Origin: Photobacterium phosphoreum | GTDB taxonomy: Bacteria; Pseudomonadota; Gammaproteobacteria; Enterobacterales; Vibrionaceae | Assembly (NCBI RefSeq): GCF_002954725.1 | Contig: NZ_MSCQ01000001.1 | Span: forward strand, 2,631,770-2,674,277 | Direction: 5' to 3' | DNA length: 42,508 nt | Shown here: positions 27,692 through 36,282 of the stretch, piece after piece | Position numbering within the stretch: the stretch's first letter is position 1 | Layout: each line of letters begins with the position of its first letter | Made by a program: the position numbers and the translations under genes | The notes under the pieces: model-generated | Databases searched by the model: none | Told to the model about the DNA's origin: nothing | What the model saw: the letters and a program-made list of their open reading frames with translations, nothing else

Positions 27692-28288
27692 TAATTAAAG
27701 ATAGCAACAGTGGCTCAAACGAATGTCTTTAATATTAAACGCATATTGTATGAGGTTGAGTCTCACAGCATGAGAAAGAGTGCTAACAATAACAACTCGC
27801 ATAGAAAAACAACCACTAATAACAATAAAAAATAGACATAACAACATAAAAAAAAGCATAAAAACAATGAATTAGTTAAAATAAAACCAAAAAAAACAAC
27901 TAAGAACCATAATTATCACCAACAACACATTTAACAACAATGAACCACAATCAAACCACGTTAATGTAATGAAAAACCAACACTTTAGCTATTTTATGTA
28001 CACCGACCATTGGCCACATAAATACAACCATTAAAATATAACAACTAAATAGGGTTACTGCTAAATATTGCTTCTTTTATGTCATTTTTAACAAAAAACA
28101 TCACCACTGCCATCAACAAGCTAGACATTTAAAAAATAAAACAATAAAAACATTGATTTAAAATCAAAAAAAGCAAAAACCATAAAACAAACATTAAATT
28201 TACATTAAGAAAAACATTGTTTTAATAGTGATTATTAGCTTTTATTGATAATGAAAAATGTTTTTATGAAAGATACACCATGACTTCA
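27692..28288. other. AT-rich, G-poor spacer
   Basis: About 600 bases with no gene I can support. The plus strand is rich in A and C and very poor in G: between 27841 and 27960 I count about 6 G against 25 C. Words such as AACAAC and AAAACA recur. Such C-over-G, unstructured RNA is typical of Rho-loading regions, and the stretch could also be the long leader of the small gene at 28363. No repeat unit with a fixed period is evident. Confidence 0.5.
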
Positions 28289-28318
28289 TTGCCAGTATTG
28301 GCAAAAACGTGTTATCCT
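28289..28318 (+). promoter_or_regulatory. candidate sigma-70 promoter for the 26-aa gene
   Basis: TTGCCA (-35, 5 of 6 consensus bases) and TATCCT (-10, 4 of 6) are separated by 18 bp. It lies about 45 bp upstream of the small coding sequence. The -35 region overlaps the inverted repeat TTGCCA gta TTGGCAA, a possible operator. Confidence 0.4.
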
Positions 28319-28362
28319 TATTGTCAAGAGAAAAAGATACTCACCATGAAGGATTAAAAAAT

Positions 28363-28443
28363 ATGCTTACACACTCACAAAAACAAGGTCTTGTAATGAT
28401 TGCTGTTGTTGTTGGTCTAATGACACTACCTATTATTTACTAA
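28363..28443 (+). CDS. 26-residue putative membrane peptide
   Basis: The frame encodes 26 residues, starting MLTHSQKQG, followed by one hydrophobic segment (VMIAVVVGLMTLPIIY). GAAGGA lies about ten bases before the ATG, a promoter-like pair is further upstream, and a strong bidirectional hairpin follows the stop by 17 bp. Together these make a self-contained small gene. The pattern of a short polar N-terminus and a single helix fits known small inner-membrane regulators, but I recognise no named family. Function unknown. Confidence 0.6.
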   Translation: MLTHSQKQGLVMIAVVVGLMTLPIIY

Positions 28444-28459
28444 GATCAATTCAAGAAAC

Positions 28460-28491
28460 AAAAAAATAGCGCCTAATGGCGCCATTTTTTT
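28460..28491. terminator. bidirectional terminator after the small peptide gene
   Basis: AAAAAATAGCGCC taat GGCGCCATTTTTTT: a GC-rich stem flanked by A and T runs with one internal mismatch. It ends both the 26-aa gene (plus) and the 120-aa gene (minus). Confidence 0.85.
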
Positions 28492-28517
28492 ATCTGGGTT
28501 ATTAATATACTTAATTA

Positions 28518-28880
28518 TCATAATGTGATGTGTTGCCAATGATAAAGATAGAATCCTAATGCTGCCAAGGTAATACCACCAAGAAGTACCACCGCCACCC
28601 CCCATACTAAGCGACTACTACGCGGCATTAATTCCTGCTCACACTCTGCACATAAATCGATAAAATGCTGATAGTCATTCGATGCTGACATCGACGTATC
28701 TGTCATCATTATTTGCTGACGTATAGTAGCAATTTTGTTTAATTTATTAACAATATCATCAGGAAAGCGATTATCACAACTGTGAACTAATTGCGTAAAA
28801 TCAGTGCCTTTAGCATGATAATGTTGGCGCAGTAAATCTTCTAGTCGACGAGATTTATCAATAACTTGATCAATGTCCAT
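28518..28880 (-). CDS. hypothetical tail-anchored membrane protein
   Basis: A 120-residue protein that I do not recognise. Residues 1-85 are polar and helical in character (IDQVIDKSRRLEDLLRQHY, DIVNKLNKIATIRQQIM), with several Cys and His. Residues about 93-113 are a single hydrophobic segment, so the protein looks tail-anchored with a cytoplasmic domain. The ATG at 28880 is chosen because GGAGG stands five bases upstream; a GTG two codons earlier overlaps that site. It is divergent from the DUF2500 gene. Confidence 0.65.
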   Translation of the reverse strand: MDIDQVIDKSRRLEDLLRQHYHAKGTDFTQLVHSCDNRFPDDIVNKLNKIATIRQQIMMTDTSMSASNDYQHFIDLCAECEQELMPRSSRLVWGVAVVLLGGITLAALGFYLYHWQHITL

Positions 28881-29066
28881 CGTCACCTCCCTAAATTTTC
28901 AATTATGATTACCTTACCTAAGCTATCAATCCAATATAGTGTTTTAGTAAAATAATTGTATTTAGATCACGATTTTATTATCCATAGCTAGGGATGTAGA
29001 AATTTGCTGTGAATAATAGCGCGGTATTTATCTAATATAGCTTATTAACCACCAAGGAGTTTGGGA

Positions 29067-29399
29067 ATGCCAATATGGATTATTGTCGTACTGTGCCTGC
29101 TATTACTATTGGCATTATCTTATTTTATCTATAACTATCGCCGCCATACCTTAGGTATAGATGCACCAGAGAAAAAAATTGAAGTACAAATACTTGATAA
29201 ACAAAGTAACCGTATTATTGGTGCGCAGCCTGGAGAGGAAGATGAAGAGTATTGGTTTTATGTTCAACCACTAACGGGTGGCCCTAAACGTGAATTCATG
29301 ATTGGTATTCATTATTACCATGCTTTACATCCAGGTGATATTGGCACCATGACCTACCGCGGTCAGCAATTTGTTCATTTTGCACTAAAACGTCAATAA
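29067..29399 (+). CDS. DUF2500 membrane-anchored protein (YhhM-like)
   Basis: A 110-residue protein with one N-terminal membrane segment (about 2-22) and a soluble domain. The end of the protein, YYHALHPGDIGTMTYRGQQF, closely matches E. coli YhhM (YHALTVGDKGTLSYKG), which puts it in DUF2500. In E. coli yhhM follows yhhL directly; here about 1.8 kb intervene. The ATG at 29067 has AAGGAG seven bases upstream; a TTG at 29061 is unlikely. Function unknown. Confidence 0.8.
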   Translation: MPIWIIVVLCLLLLLALSYFIYNYRRHTLGIDAPEKKIEVQILDKQSNRIIGAQPGEEDEEYWFYVQPLTGGPKREFMIGIHYYHALHPGDIGTMTYRGQQFVHFALKRQ

Positions 29400-29408
29400 G
29401 CCACAACG

Positions 29409-29438
29409 CTGTTTGCTCACACCTTTGTGAGCAAACAG
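29409..29438. terminator. strong hairpin between converging genes
   Basis: A perfect 12-bp stem, CTGTTTGCTCAC / GTGAGCAAACAG, with a 6-base loop. Neither strand has a T run behind it, so it is an atypical terminator, but its place between the stop codons of two converging genes argues for a role in ending transcription. Confidence 0.5.
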
Positions 29439-29450
29439 ACAGCCACTCGG

Positions 29451-30455
29451 TTATGGCACTAACCAAGCCGTATAACGACTACGCCCTAATAGCCAGCTAG
29501 TTGCTAATGCTAAACTAGCAGCAATCGCGGTCCAGACAGGAATCGCAATTAACGGATTGGCGAAATAGAGATCATATTCCCGTAGCGGCCATAAAAAGAT
29601 CGGATGAATCAAATACACTCCAAGGCTATATTTGCTCAACCAGGCTAATTTATTTTGGGTTGCCAAACTTAGCTTATCGCTAATCATTCGACATCCAACA
29701 AAAATAGCGGCAGCCACCAACACCGTATTCAAGGTTTTATACGACATCCAACGGCCGACTTTATATTCATCGGCTGCAAAACTATGACTGATCACGCTAT
29801 AGTCCGTCGCCACAATGGCAATCACCGCCAGCGGTAACAACACCATCAAACTTGGCCAGCGATATTGATACAAGCAATACCCTAACAATAAATAGCCGCT
29901 ATAAAGTAAATAAGTTTCGCTCCACAAACCATCAATATAAAACAGATATAAGCCCGTGATCAGCAGCCACACCATCAGGACACCTTTCACTTGCCCAGGC
30001 TCTGCTTTTTGAACCCACCATTGAATAATCGGAACAACCAAATAAAGAGGAATAAAGTAATAGAAAAAACCGAGATGGTAATAGGTTTCGTGCATCGGCA
30101 GTTTTTTCAATACTGACCAACTAACAGCGCTATCAAAACCGCTAACCGTTAAGCCAGAGAAAAATGCATAAAACACTGACCACACTAAAAAGGGGACCAA
30201 GACTTTGCCTAAACGACGCTTAATATAATAGACGGGCTCAAAAGGACGCTGGTCACTGAGCATTAAGGCACCAGTGATCATAATAAAGACAGGGACAGCC
30301 CACCGACTTAAGCTATTGATCGTAATGGCGCTGATCCACTGCCAATCAGGTAATTGACCAATTTGGTCACGATAAGGCCCTAGAACATGGATCACCACGA
30401 CCGCGATGGCAGCACTCACCCGCAGTAAATCAAAAAAACCTATTTTTTCTCTCAC
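29451..30455 (-). CDS. acyltransferase-3 family membrane protein
   Basis: A 334-residue integral membrane protein with about ten helices, of the acyltransferase 3 (OafA/WecH-like) family that O-acetylates surface sugars from cytoplasmic acetyl-CoA. The family landmarks are FFDLLRVSAAIAVVVIHVLG with the catalytic His in the first helix, RWAVPVFIMITGALML, and YSLGVYLIHPIFL near the C-terminus. It resembles E. coli WecH (YiaH), which acetylates enterobacterial common antigen, but the substrate cannot be read from sequence. The GTG at 30455 is the likely start, AAGGAG lying six bases upstream; a TTG one codon earlier is also possible. Confidence 0.8.
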   Translation of the reverse strand: MREKIGFFDLLRVSAAIAVVVIHVLGPYRDQIGQLPDWQWISAITINSLSRWAVPVFIMITGALMLSDQRPFEPVYYIKRRLGKVLVPFLVWSVFYAFFSGLTVSGFDSAVSWSVLKKLPMHETYYHLGFFYYFIPLYLVVPIIQWWVQKAEPGQVKGVLMVWLLITGLYLFYIDGLWSETYLLYSGYLLLGYCLYQYRWPSLMVLLPLAVIAIVATDYSVISHSFAADEYKVGRWMSYKTLNTVLVAAAIFVGCRMISDKLSLATQNKLAWLSKYSLGVYLIHPIFLWPLREYDLYFANPLIAIPVWTAIAASLALATSWLLGRSRYTAWLVP

Positions 30456-30476
30456 CAACGGCTCCTTATATAAGCA

Positions 30477-30510
30477 AAAGCAGAGCCATAATAATTTAGG
30501 GCTCTGCTTT
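30477..30510 (-). terminator. terminator of the SDR gene
   Basis: An 11-bp stem AAAGCAGAGCC / GGCTCTGCTTT with an AT-rich loop; on the minus strand it ends in TTTT. It separates the SDR gene from the acyltransferase gene that follows on the same strand. Confidence 0.7.
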
Positions 30511-30604
30511 GAATATAGCAGTCGTTGAGTGGCAAGTATCTAATACTTCAATCAATTAGAGATTAATTAACCCTCGCATGACAGTAACAGATTTATTTAT
30601 CTAA

Positions 30605-31327
30605 TTATGGTTGCTGGCGCGTTGCTGCAAGTACAATTTCACGCACACAAAGGTTTTGTGGTTGGTTGTAAGCATAACTGATCGCATTGGCAATATCTTG
30701 TGGTGCAATCACGCCCCCCATACCTTGCTTCCACTCTTCATAACCCGCTTTAATTGCATCACTGCTGGTGTGAGTCAATAATTCAGTTTCTACCGCACCA
30801 GGAGCAATAGTAATAAAGCGCACATTATCATCAGCCACTTCTTCACGAATATTTTCAGTGATCGCATGAACAGCAAACTTAGTACCACAATAAGCAGCAT
30901 GGTTAGGGAAAGTTTTACGACCAGCTATTGAACTGATATTAATAACAGTCCCGGTTTTACGTGCTTTCATGCCCGCAAGCACCACATGAATACCGTTCAG
31001 CATCCCCATCACATTGACATTGAACATAGTTTGCCATTCAACAGGATCTTGCTCATCGGCAAGCCCTAGTAACATCATACCGGCGTTATTGATCAAACAA
31101 TCGACTGGGCCAAATTGTTGCTCAGCTTCAGCGACTGCAGCAGCAATCGCTTTTACATCGGTCACATCCACTTGACGGCATAATGTGTTGGGTAGATTAA
31201 GTGCTTCCATCGCCTCAACACGACGCGCCAATAATAATAATGGATAGCCTTCTGCTGATAATTTACGTGCCGTAGCTTCACCAATACCTGAACTTGCACC
31301 CGTGATCACAACTAAAGATTTCGACAT
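30605..31327 (-). CDS. short-chain dehydrogenase/reductase
   Basis: A 240-residue classical SDR, NAD(P)-dependent. The cofactor motif TGASSGIG is at residues 9-16, and the Arg-Arg after LLLA (35-36) suggests NADP preference. NNAG is at 80-83. The catalytic set is Ser132/133 (INISSIAG), Tyr146 and Lys150 (YCGTK). It is closest in feel to the YdfG-like 3-hydroxy acid dehydrogenase group; the substrate is unknown. It is divergent from a LysR-type regulator, which is the probable controller. Confidence 0.85.
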   Translation of the reverse strand: MSKSLVVITGASSGIGEATARKLSAEGYPLLLLARRVEAMEALNLPNTLCRQVDVTDVKAIAAAVAEAEQQFGPVDCLINNAGMMLLGLADEQDPVEWQTMFNVNVMGMLNGIHVVLAGMKARKTGTVINISSIAGRKTFPNHAAYCGTKFAVHAITENIREEVADDNVRFITIAPGAVETELLTHTSSDAIKAGYEEWKQGMGGVIAPQDIANAISYAYNQPQNLCVREIVLAATRQQP

Positions 31328-31534
31328 ATTTTTGTTCCTCTAGAATAAACCGCACACTCGATGCAGCCAGCTAAGATGCTGTTGATGGCAATAACTATAG
31401 AACGAATATGCGACACTGAAAAATATCTATTTCCTTGGTTTATCATCAAAAAAAACTATGGATAACTCACTGTCGTCATAAGTTTCAACAATGTGGTAGG
31501 CTAATAGGGTCTTTTTTTAAGTGAGTATCAGTTG

Positions 31535-32380
31535 ATGGATTTACGCTTATTACGGTTTTTTATTGCGGTTTATGAAGAAAAAAATATCACTTTAGCCGCC
31601 CTGAGATGCTGTGTCTCTCAACCGTCAATATCAAGTGGTATCAAACAATTAGAACAAGAGCTCGCCACTCAGCTGTTTATTCGCCACAAAAAAGGGGTCA
31701 ACCTCACCGATGAAGCACACTACCTCTACCCATTAGCGATTCGGTTATTAAATGACGTTAATACGCTACCACAGCTATTTCAGCAGCGAACAGAAAGATT
31801 ACCACTGACTTTGGCTAACTTTGCCGATCTTAGCCAAACCCAATTAGCCGCAATATTTAGCCAACTGCAACAGCAGATCCCAACGGTTTTATTAGAATTA
31901 GTTGATCACGATCGCCCTGCTGATGCGCGTATTACACTTGATATGTTTAAAGCTGAAGATGAGATATTTTTGCCATTATGGGAAGAAGATTATGTACTGT
32001 GTATGTTACCTAATCACCCTTTAGCCAAGTTAACCAGCGTGTCACCACAACAATTACACCAGCACGATTTTATTGAATGTCCACCGTGTGAAGCTCATCA
32101 ACAAACGATTGGTTTATTAGCCTGTGATGGTTTATCGGTTAATTTAGTTGCCAAAGCTGAGCATAAAACCCAAGTGATGCATTTAGTTCAAGCGGGATTA
32201 GGGATCTCTTTTCTGCCAACGGGGGTATTAGAAAGTGCCACCCAATTAGTCACGGTTCCGCTTGAAGGACCACGGATGTTCCGTCGCTTAGGATTATGCT
32301 ACCCCGCCACTAAAACCCTTAATCCAGCCTTAGCTGCTTGTATTAAAGTGTTAAGTCAACCCGCGATCGTTGCCCAGTAA
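31535..32380 (+). CDS. LysR-type transcriptional regulator
   Basis: A 281-residue regulator. The winged helix-turn-helix at 1-60 includes ALRCCVSQPSISSGIKQLEQELATQLF, ending in the family-typical LF.R. The C-terminal periplasmic-binding-like sensor domain follows (about 90-280), with HPLAKLTSVSPQQL and VQAGLGISFLPTGV. Divergent orientation to the SDR gene, with 207 bp between starts, is the classical LysR layout and suggests it controls that gene. Inducer unknown. The ATG at 31535 is chosen over a TTG one codon earlier. Confidence 0.85.
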   Translation: MDLRLLRFFIAVYEEKNITLAALRCCVSQPSISSGIKQLEQELATQLFIRHKKGVNLTDEAHYLYPLAIRLLNDVNTLPQLFQQRTERLPLTLANFADLSQTQLAAIFSQLQQQIPTVLLELVDHDRPADARITLDMFKAEDEIFLPLWEEDYVLCMLPNHPLAKLTSVSPQQLHQHDFIECPPCEAHQQTIGLLACDGLSVNLVAKAEHKTQVMHLVQAGLGISFLPTGVLESATQLVTVPLEGPRMFRRLGLCYPATKTLNPALAACIKVLSQPAIVAQ

Positions 32381-32405
32381 TAAACGGTTAAGTTTTACCT
32401 ATTAC

Positions 32406-32436
32406 AGCAATAAGAAAAATCGAATTTTTTATTGCT
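32406..32436 (+). terminator. AT-rich hairpin after the LysR gene
   Basis: AGCAATAA-GAAAAAT cga ATTTTTT-ATTGCT folds into a stem with a small bulge and an internal T run, 25 bp past the stop. It is a plausible but non-standard terminator. Confidence 0.45.
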
Positions 32437-32492
32437 GCCAATCTGTTTATGCTGCGCCTTCAGTTAAGGATCGTTAAAAGATAGGTTGCACA

Positions 32493-33380
32493 ATGAATAC
32501 AATTCAAGCCACTCCCCATGCACTGGTTGTCGAAGGCGGTGCAATGCGCGGCATTTTTGCCAGTGGTGTACTGGATGCATTCCTTGAAAATAGCTATCTT
32601 CCGTTTGATTTTGCGATTGGCGTCTCAGCTGGGGCAACCAATCTCATTGGTTATTTAAGCGGTAATTATGGCCGTAGTCATAAAATTATTACCCAATACT
32701 CTCGCGATCCACACTTCATCAATTTCTCGCGTTTTACCCACGGTGGTCACTTAACCGATATTGATTGGTTATGGCGTACAACCGCACGTTATTTACCGCT
32801 GAACCTATTAAAGTACGAACAACGTCAGATCCCGCTTTACGCCACCACGACTAATTTAGAAACCGGTAAAGCTGAATATATCAAGGTCACCCGCAATAAT
32901 ATTATGCCATTGATGGAAGCGACCTGCGCCCTCCCGATTGCCTATCGCCATAACCCGACCATTCAAGGCGTCGCAATGAGTGACGGTGGTATTGCTGATT
33001 CAATTCCAGTGCTTGAAGCTTATCGTCGCGGAGCGCGTAATATTACGGTTATTTTATCAAAACCACTTGGTTTTCATAAATCTGACACTAAATTACCATG
33101 GCTCATTAAGTCGATGTTTCACGATCATCCTGCATTTGCCGATGCAGTAATGACCCGCGCTAATCGTTATAACGATGCACTTGATTTCATTAACAATCCA
33201 CCTTCTGATTGTACTATTACCGTTATTGCCCCCAATGAGCAATTTCAGGTTGGTCGTTTAACGCGTAACCTTAACAAATTAGAACAAGGTTATTTGCAAG
33301 GTAAACAAGCGGGTCATCGTGTCTGCGGTATTATTCCTTGTGAAGGCGAGCATTGTGGTTCAACGTCATTAGTCGCTTAG
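32493..33380 (+). CDS. patatin-like phospholipase family protein
   Basis: A 295-residue protein with the patatin Ser-Asp dyad: the glycine-rich oxyanion loop GGAMRG at 15-20, nucleophile Ser45 in GVSAG, and Asp164 in SDGGIADSIP. The overall sequence resembles E. coli YjjU. No signal peptide is present, so it is probably cytoplasmic. Lipid acyl hydrolase activity is the family expectation; the substrate is unknown. It stands alone, 112 bp after the LysR gene. Confidence 0.85.
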   Translation: MNTIQATPHALVVEGGAMRGIFASGVLDAFLENSYLPFDFAIGVSAGATNLIGYLSGNYGRSHKIITQYSRDPHFINFSRFTHGGHLTDIDWLWRTTARYLPLNLLKYEQRQIPLYATTTNLETGKAEYIKVTRNNIMPLMEATCALPIAYRHNPTIQGVAMSDGGIADSIPVLEAYRRGARNITVILSKPLGFHKSDTKLPWLIKSMFHDHPAFADAVMTRANRYNDALDFINNPPSDCTITVIAPNEQFQVGRLTRNLNKLEQGYLQGKQAGHRVCGIIPCEGEHCGSTSLVA

Positions 33381-33459
33381 TCATCGATTGCTTAGCCATC
33401 ATAGATTAAAGCTATCGTTATAATAGATAACAACCGTTATACCTATTAATAGCATTTAT

Positions 33460-33466
33460 CTATACT
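33460..33466 (+). promoter_or_regulatory. candidate stationary-phase -10 element for dps
   Basis: CTATACT, the preferred -10 of sigma-S promoters, lies about 57 bp before the dps start. A stationary-phase promoter fits the Dps family, but no -35 or OxyR site was assigned. Confidence 0.35.
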
Positions 33467-33522
33467 GGCTTCATCAAAACGAAATCTACTTTTGTTTTTA
33501 ACCATTTTATGAGGAATATACC

Positions 33523-33999
33523 ATGGCTCACCAAACCAATTTAATCGGTCTTGACAGTGATAAAGCCCAAGCGCTGGCCACTGACCTCAACCAACTTTTA
33601 GCTAACTACCAAGTCTTTTATATGAATACCCGTGGTTACCATTGGAATATCAAAGGTCACCAATTTTTCGAATTACATTTGAAATTTGAAGAAATTTATA
33701 CCGATCTTCAAATCAAAGTAGACGAGTTAGCTGAACGTATTCTTACCTTAGGCTATACCCCAGATCACAGCTTCAGCCGTTATTTAGCAGCGAGTGACAT
33801 CAAAGAACAACAAAATGTCAGTGATGGTCTGCAAGGGGTGCAAGGCTTAGTGGATGGCTTTAGTATTTTACTCGGCCAACAGCGTCGTATTCTTCTTACT
33901 GCAGGTGATGCGAATGACGAAGGTACTGCTGCATTAATGGGCGATTATATTCGCGAACAAGAAAAGTTATTGTGGATGCTTAACGCTTATTTACAATAA
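33523..33999 (+). CDS. dps: Dps-family DNA-binding ferritin
   Basis: A 158-residue four-helix ferritin-like protein. The ferroxidase-site residues sit in YHWNIKGHQFFELHLKFEEIY and IKVDELAERI, the Dps signature. Dps dodecamers oxidise and store iron and protect DNA in starvation and peroxide stress. The N-terminus is short with one Lys, so DNA compaction by a basic tail, as in E. coli, is uncertain. It has a clear ribosome-binding site (GAGGAA) and a terminator behind it; it is monocistronic. Confidence 0.9.
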   Translation: MAHQTNLIGLDSDKAQALATDLNQLLANYQVFYMNTRGYHWNIKGHQFFELHLKFEEIYTDLQIKVDELAERILTLGYTPDHSFSRYLAASDIKEQQNVSDGLQGVQGLVDGFSILLGQQRRILLTAGDANDEGTAALMGDYIREQEKLLWMLNAYLQ

Positions 34000-34124
34000 T
34001 AATAACGACACAATGTTAGTGAATTAGTCGCTCATTAACATTTTAAAATGTACTTATGTAAAATAAGTATATTAATACTCAAGGCGACCCGCCTGACTAC
34101 AGCAATACATTATATGGTTCTTTT

Positions 34125-34150
34125 GGGGTCTTTATGGCCCCGTTTTTTTT
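34125..34150 (+). terminator. dps intrinsic terminator
   Basis: GGGGTC tttat GGCCCC stem, one G-T pair, followed by G and eight T residues. The T run reaches the stop of the next, converging gene. Confidence 0.85.
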
Positions 34151-35372
34151 ACGATAGATTATCAATTTGGGCACATTTATCAGCCCATGTCACTGCTCGT
34201 AAGTAGCTATCTTGCACCTGCTGTTCTGATAACCCTAATCGACAACACTCTCTCGCAACTTGTCGCCAATCTGCTTTATCAAAGGCATCAACTAAATTTA
34301 ATACTTGTCCAAGTTCTCCTTGTCGGTGTAATAACGCCGCTTGAATATTAGGTTGTAACTTTAATAACCCCAATAATTCAGCTAACGAACTGTCTAATAG
34401 CGCATCCAATAATGAAAACATACCCGCCAAAAAAGCCTGCTGGGACAGTATCTCTAACGGACTGTAATCAACTAATATTTCACACATTTTTGCACGTTGT
34501 AATGACAGCGCATACAGCGCTTTAGGTTTATCCAATGCGGCATGAGCGGTAGCTACAACGCCAACAAACATGCGTAATTTTTCTTCGCCTAAATACACTA
34601 ACGCCTGATGAAAAGAACTGATCGGCTCAACCAATCTTTGATTGGTCTGGTTCACATAACGCAGCAATAAATAAGACAGCGAAACATCACTGCTAATAAT
34701 CGTTTCAATATCAGTAAAATTAACCGGCTCAGCACTAACAGCTTGTAATAATTGAATCGTCGTTAACTCAGAAGGGGCAACTTTTCGGCGTTTAAGCAAT
34801 TCAGGTCGACTAAAATAGTAGCCTTGAAAAAGATCAAACCCAGCCGCAAGTGAAACCTGAAAATCATCATAGGTTTCGACCTTTTCAGCTAAAAACTTTA
34901 CTTTCATATGGCGGTTATTACGCACAAAATCACACGCATTGTTCAAACCAAGCATCAGTAAATCAAGTTTAATAATATGCACAAAACGAAAAAAACGGTG
35001 CCACCGGACATCATATTCAAAATCATCAAGCGCAATGATATAACCCTTGTGATGCAAATGCTTAATCGCTAAAAAAAGCTCATCATCTGGAGTGCAGGTC
35101 TCTAAAATTTCAATCACAACCTTATTTTTTGGCAACAGCAGTGGGATTAAATTAACTAAACAACTGTGCGGGAAATTAATGAAATTTCGCTGACCTTTAT
35201 AAGCCAAATCATCACCAATCGCCATGTAGTTTTCAAGCACTAACCGACAGGTTGCTTCATTCGCATCAATAGCAGGAAAGGCATTACACTCACCGTCACG
35301 AAATAACAATTCATGACCTATCGTTTGCTGACGACGATTAAAAATAGGCTGGCGAGCAACATAAGCAAACAT
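34149..35372 (-). CDS. EAL-HDOD signalling protein
   Basis: A 407-residue protein of the YuxH type: an N-terminal EAL domain (about 1-200) and a C-terminal HDOD domain (about 205-400). The EAL motif itself is ELL (E21). Other residues needed for c-di-GMP hydrolysis are present: Asn in NFPHS, Glu in IEILE, the Asp pair in LDDFE, Lys in IKLD, Glu in AEKVE and Gln in FQGYYF. So it may be an active phosphodiesterase or a c-di-GMP sensor. Relatives in vibrios affect motility and biofilm. It is monocistronic and converges with dps. Confidence 0.85.
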   Translation of the reverse strand: MFAYVARQPIFNRRQQTIGHELLFRDGECNAFPAIDANEATCRLVLENYMAIGDDLAYKGQRNFINFPHSCLVNLIPLLLPKNKVVIEILETCTPDDELFLAIKHLHHKGYIIALDDFEYDVRWHRFFRFVHIIKLDLLMLGLNNACDFVRNNRHMKVKFLAEKVETYDDFQVSLAAGFDLFQGYYFSRPELLKRRKVAPSELTTIQLLQAVSAEPVNFTDIETIISSDVSLSYLLLRYVNQTNQRLVEPISSFHQALVYLGEEKLRMFVGVVATAHAALDKPKALYALSLQRAKMCEILVDYSPLEILSQQAFLAGMFSLLDALLDSSLAELLGLLKLQPNIQAALLHRQGELGQVLNLVDAFDKADWRQVARECCRLGLSEQQVQDSYLRAVTWADKCAQIDNLS

Positions 35373-35463
35373 TGTAATAATACCTTTCTAGTACAGTAAT
35401 GAACGACATCAGTCAGTTAAAATAAACCATATAAGAGTATTCGTTTACGCCTATTATCTCAGT

Positions 35464-36081
35464 TTATGCACGCGCCAAAGCAAGTAATGCACCACAACCA
35501 ATAAACATCGAGCCAAATATTCGATTAAGTCTTGTCATTACGGTTGCAGAGCGAATATAGCCAGTAAATCGCGACGCTAAGCAGACATAAAACAACATCA
35601 CACTGGCATCAATGACCAATGTCGTTACCCCTAAAATAAATAATTGTGGCAATTGCGGTTGAGTAGCATTAATAAATTGGGGAAATAACGCCACTAAAAA
35701 AACAATCGTTTTAGGATTAGTTAAATTAACCAGTATTGCCCGTCGAAATAAACAGCCCGCAGTGACAGACTCATCGACATTCTCAATCGCTAATGCGCTA
35801 TGTTCGCGCCATTTTTGAATCCCCAACCACACCAGATATGCCGCACCAGTCCATTTTATCAGCGTAAAAGCCACAGCTGATTGCGCTACTAATGCGCCTA
35901 ATCCAACCCCAACCAATACAATATGAACCATCATCCCTAATTGTAAACCAATGATCGATGCAAGCGACTTACGCCAACCATATACCATGCCATTACTGAT
36001 TGAATTCACGGTACCAGACCCAGGTGCAAAGCTAAATACGATGGCAGCAACAACGTAGGCAAGCCAGATCTCAACAGTCAT
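35464..36081 (-). CDS. rhtB: homoserine/homoserine lactone exporter RhtB
   Basis: A 205-residue LysE/RhtB-family inner-membrane exporter with about six helices. The signature FSFAPGSGTVNSISNGMVYG and KSLASIIGLQLGMMVHIV match E. coli RhtB closely, as do VNLTNPKTIVFLVALFPQF and IFGSMFIG. It exports homoserine and related amino acids. It is divergent from pldB with 200 bp between, and pldB-yigL follow, the neighbourhood seen in E. coli (rhtB, pldB, yigL), which supports the name. Confidence 0.9.
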   Translation of the reverse strand: MTVEIWLAYVVAAIVFSFAPGSGTVNSISNGMVYGWRKSLASIIGLQLGMMVHIVLVGVGLGALVAQSAVAFTLIKWTGAAYLVWLGIQKWREHSALAIENVDESVTAGCLFRRAILVNLTNPKTIVFLVALFPQFINATQPQLPQLFILGVTTLVIDASVMLFYVCLASRFTGYIRSATVMTRLNRIFGSMFIGCGALLALARA

Positions 36082-36282
36082 TAGTATTCCTTTTTGATTA
36101 TATTAAGCAGTAAAAAAACGCTTTATACCTTGAAGCTGGATCAACAATCAACCTCTTGCTTAATTACGTTGCTAGCAATAAATAAGGTATACTGGTAAAG
36201 ATGATAATAAGCAACGGGATAGGTTATCGGTGCCACTATCATTCAATAGTTTGCCTCGTAGTTCACAACTTTCGGAAACGTT

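Noticed and set aside
27841..27960. CRISPR-like or tandem repeat array in the A/C-rich spacer
   Set aside because: The recurrent AACAAC and AAAACA words have no fixed period and no spacer-repeat structure.
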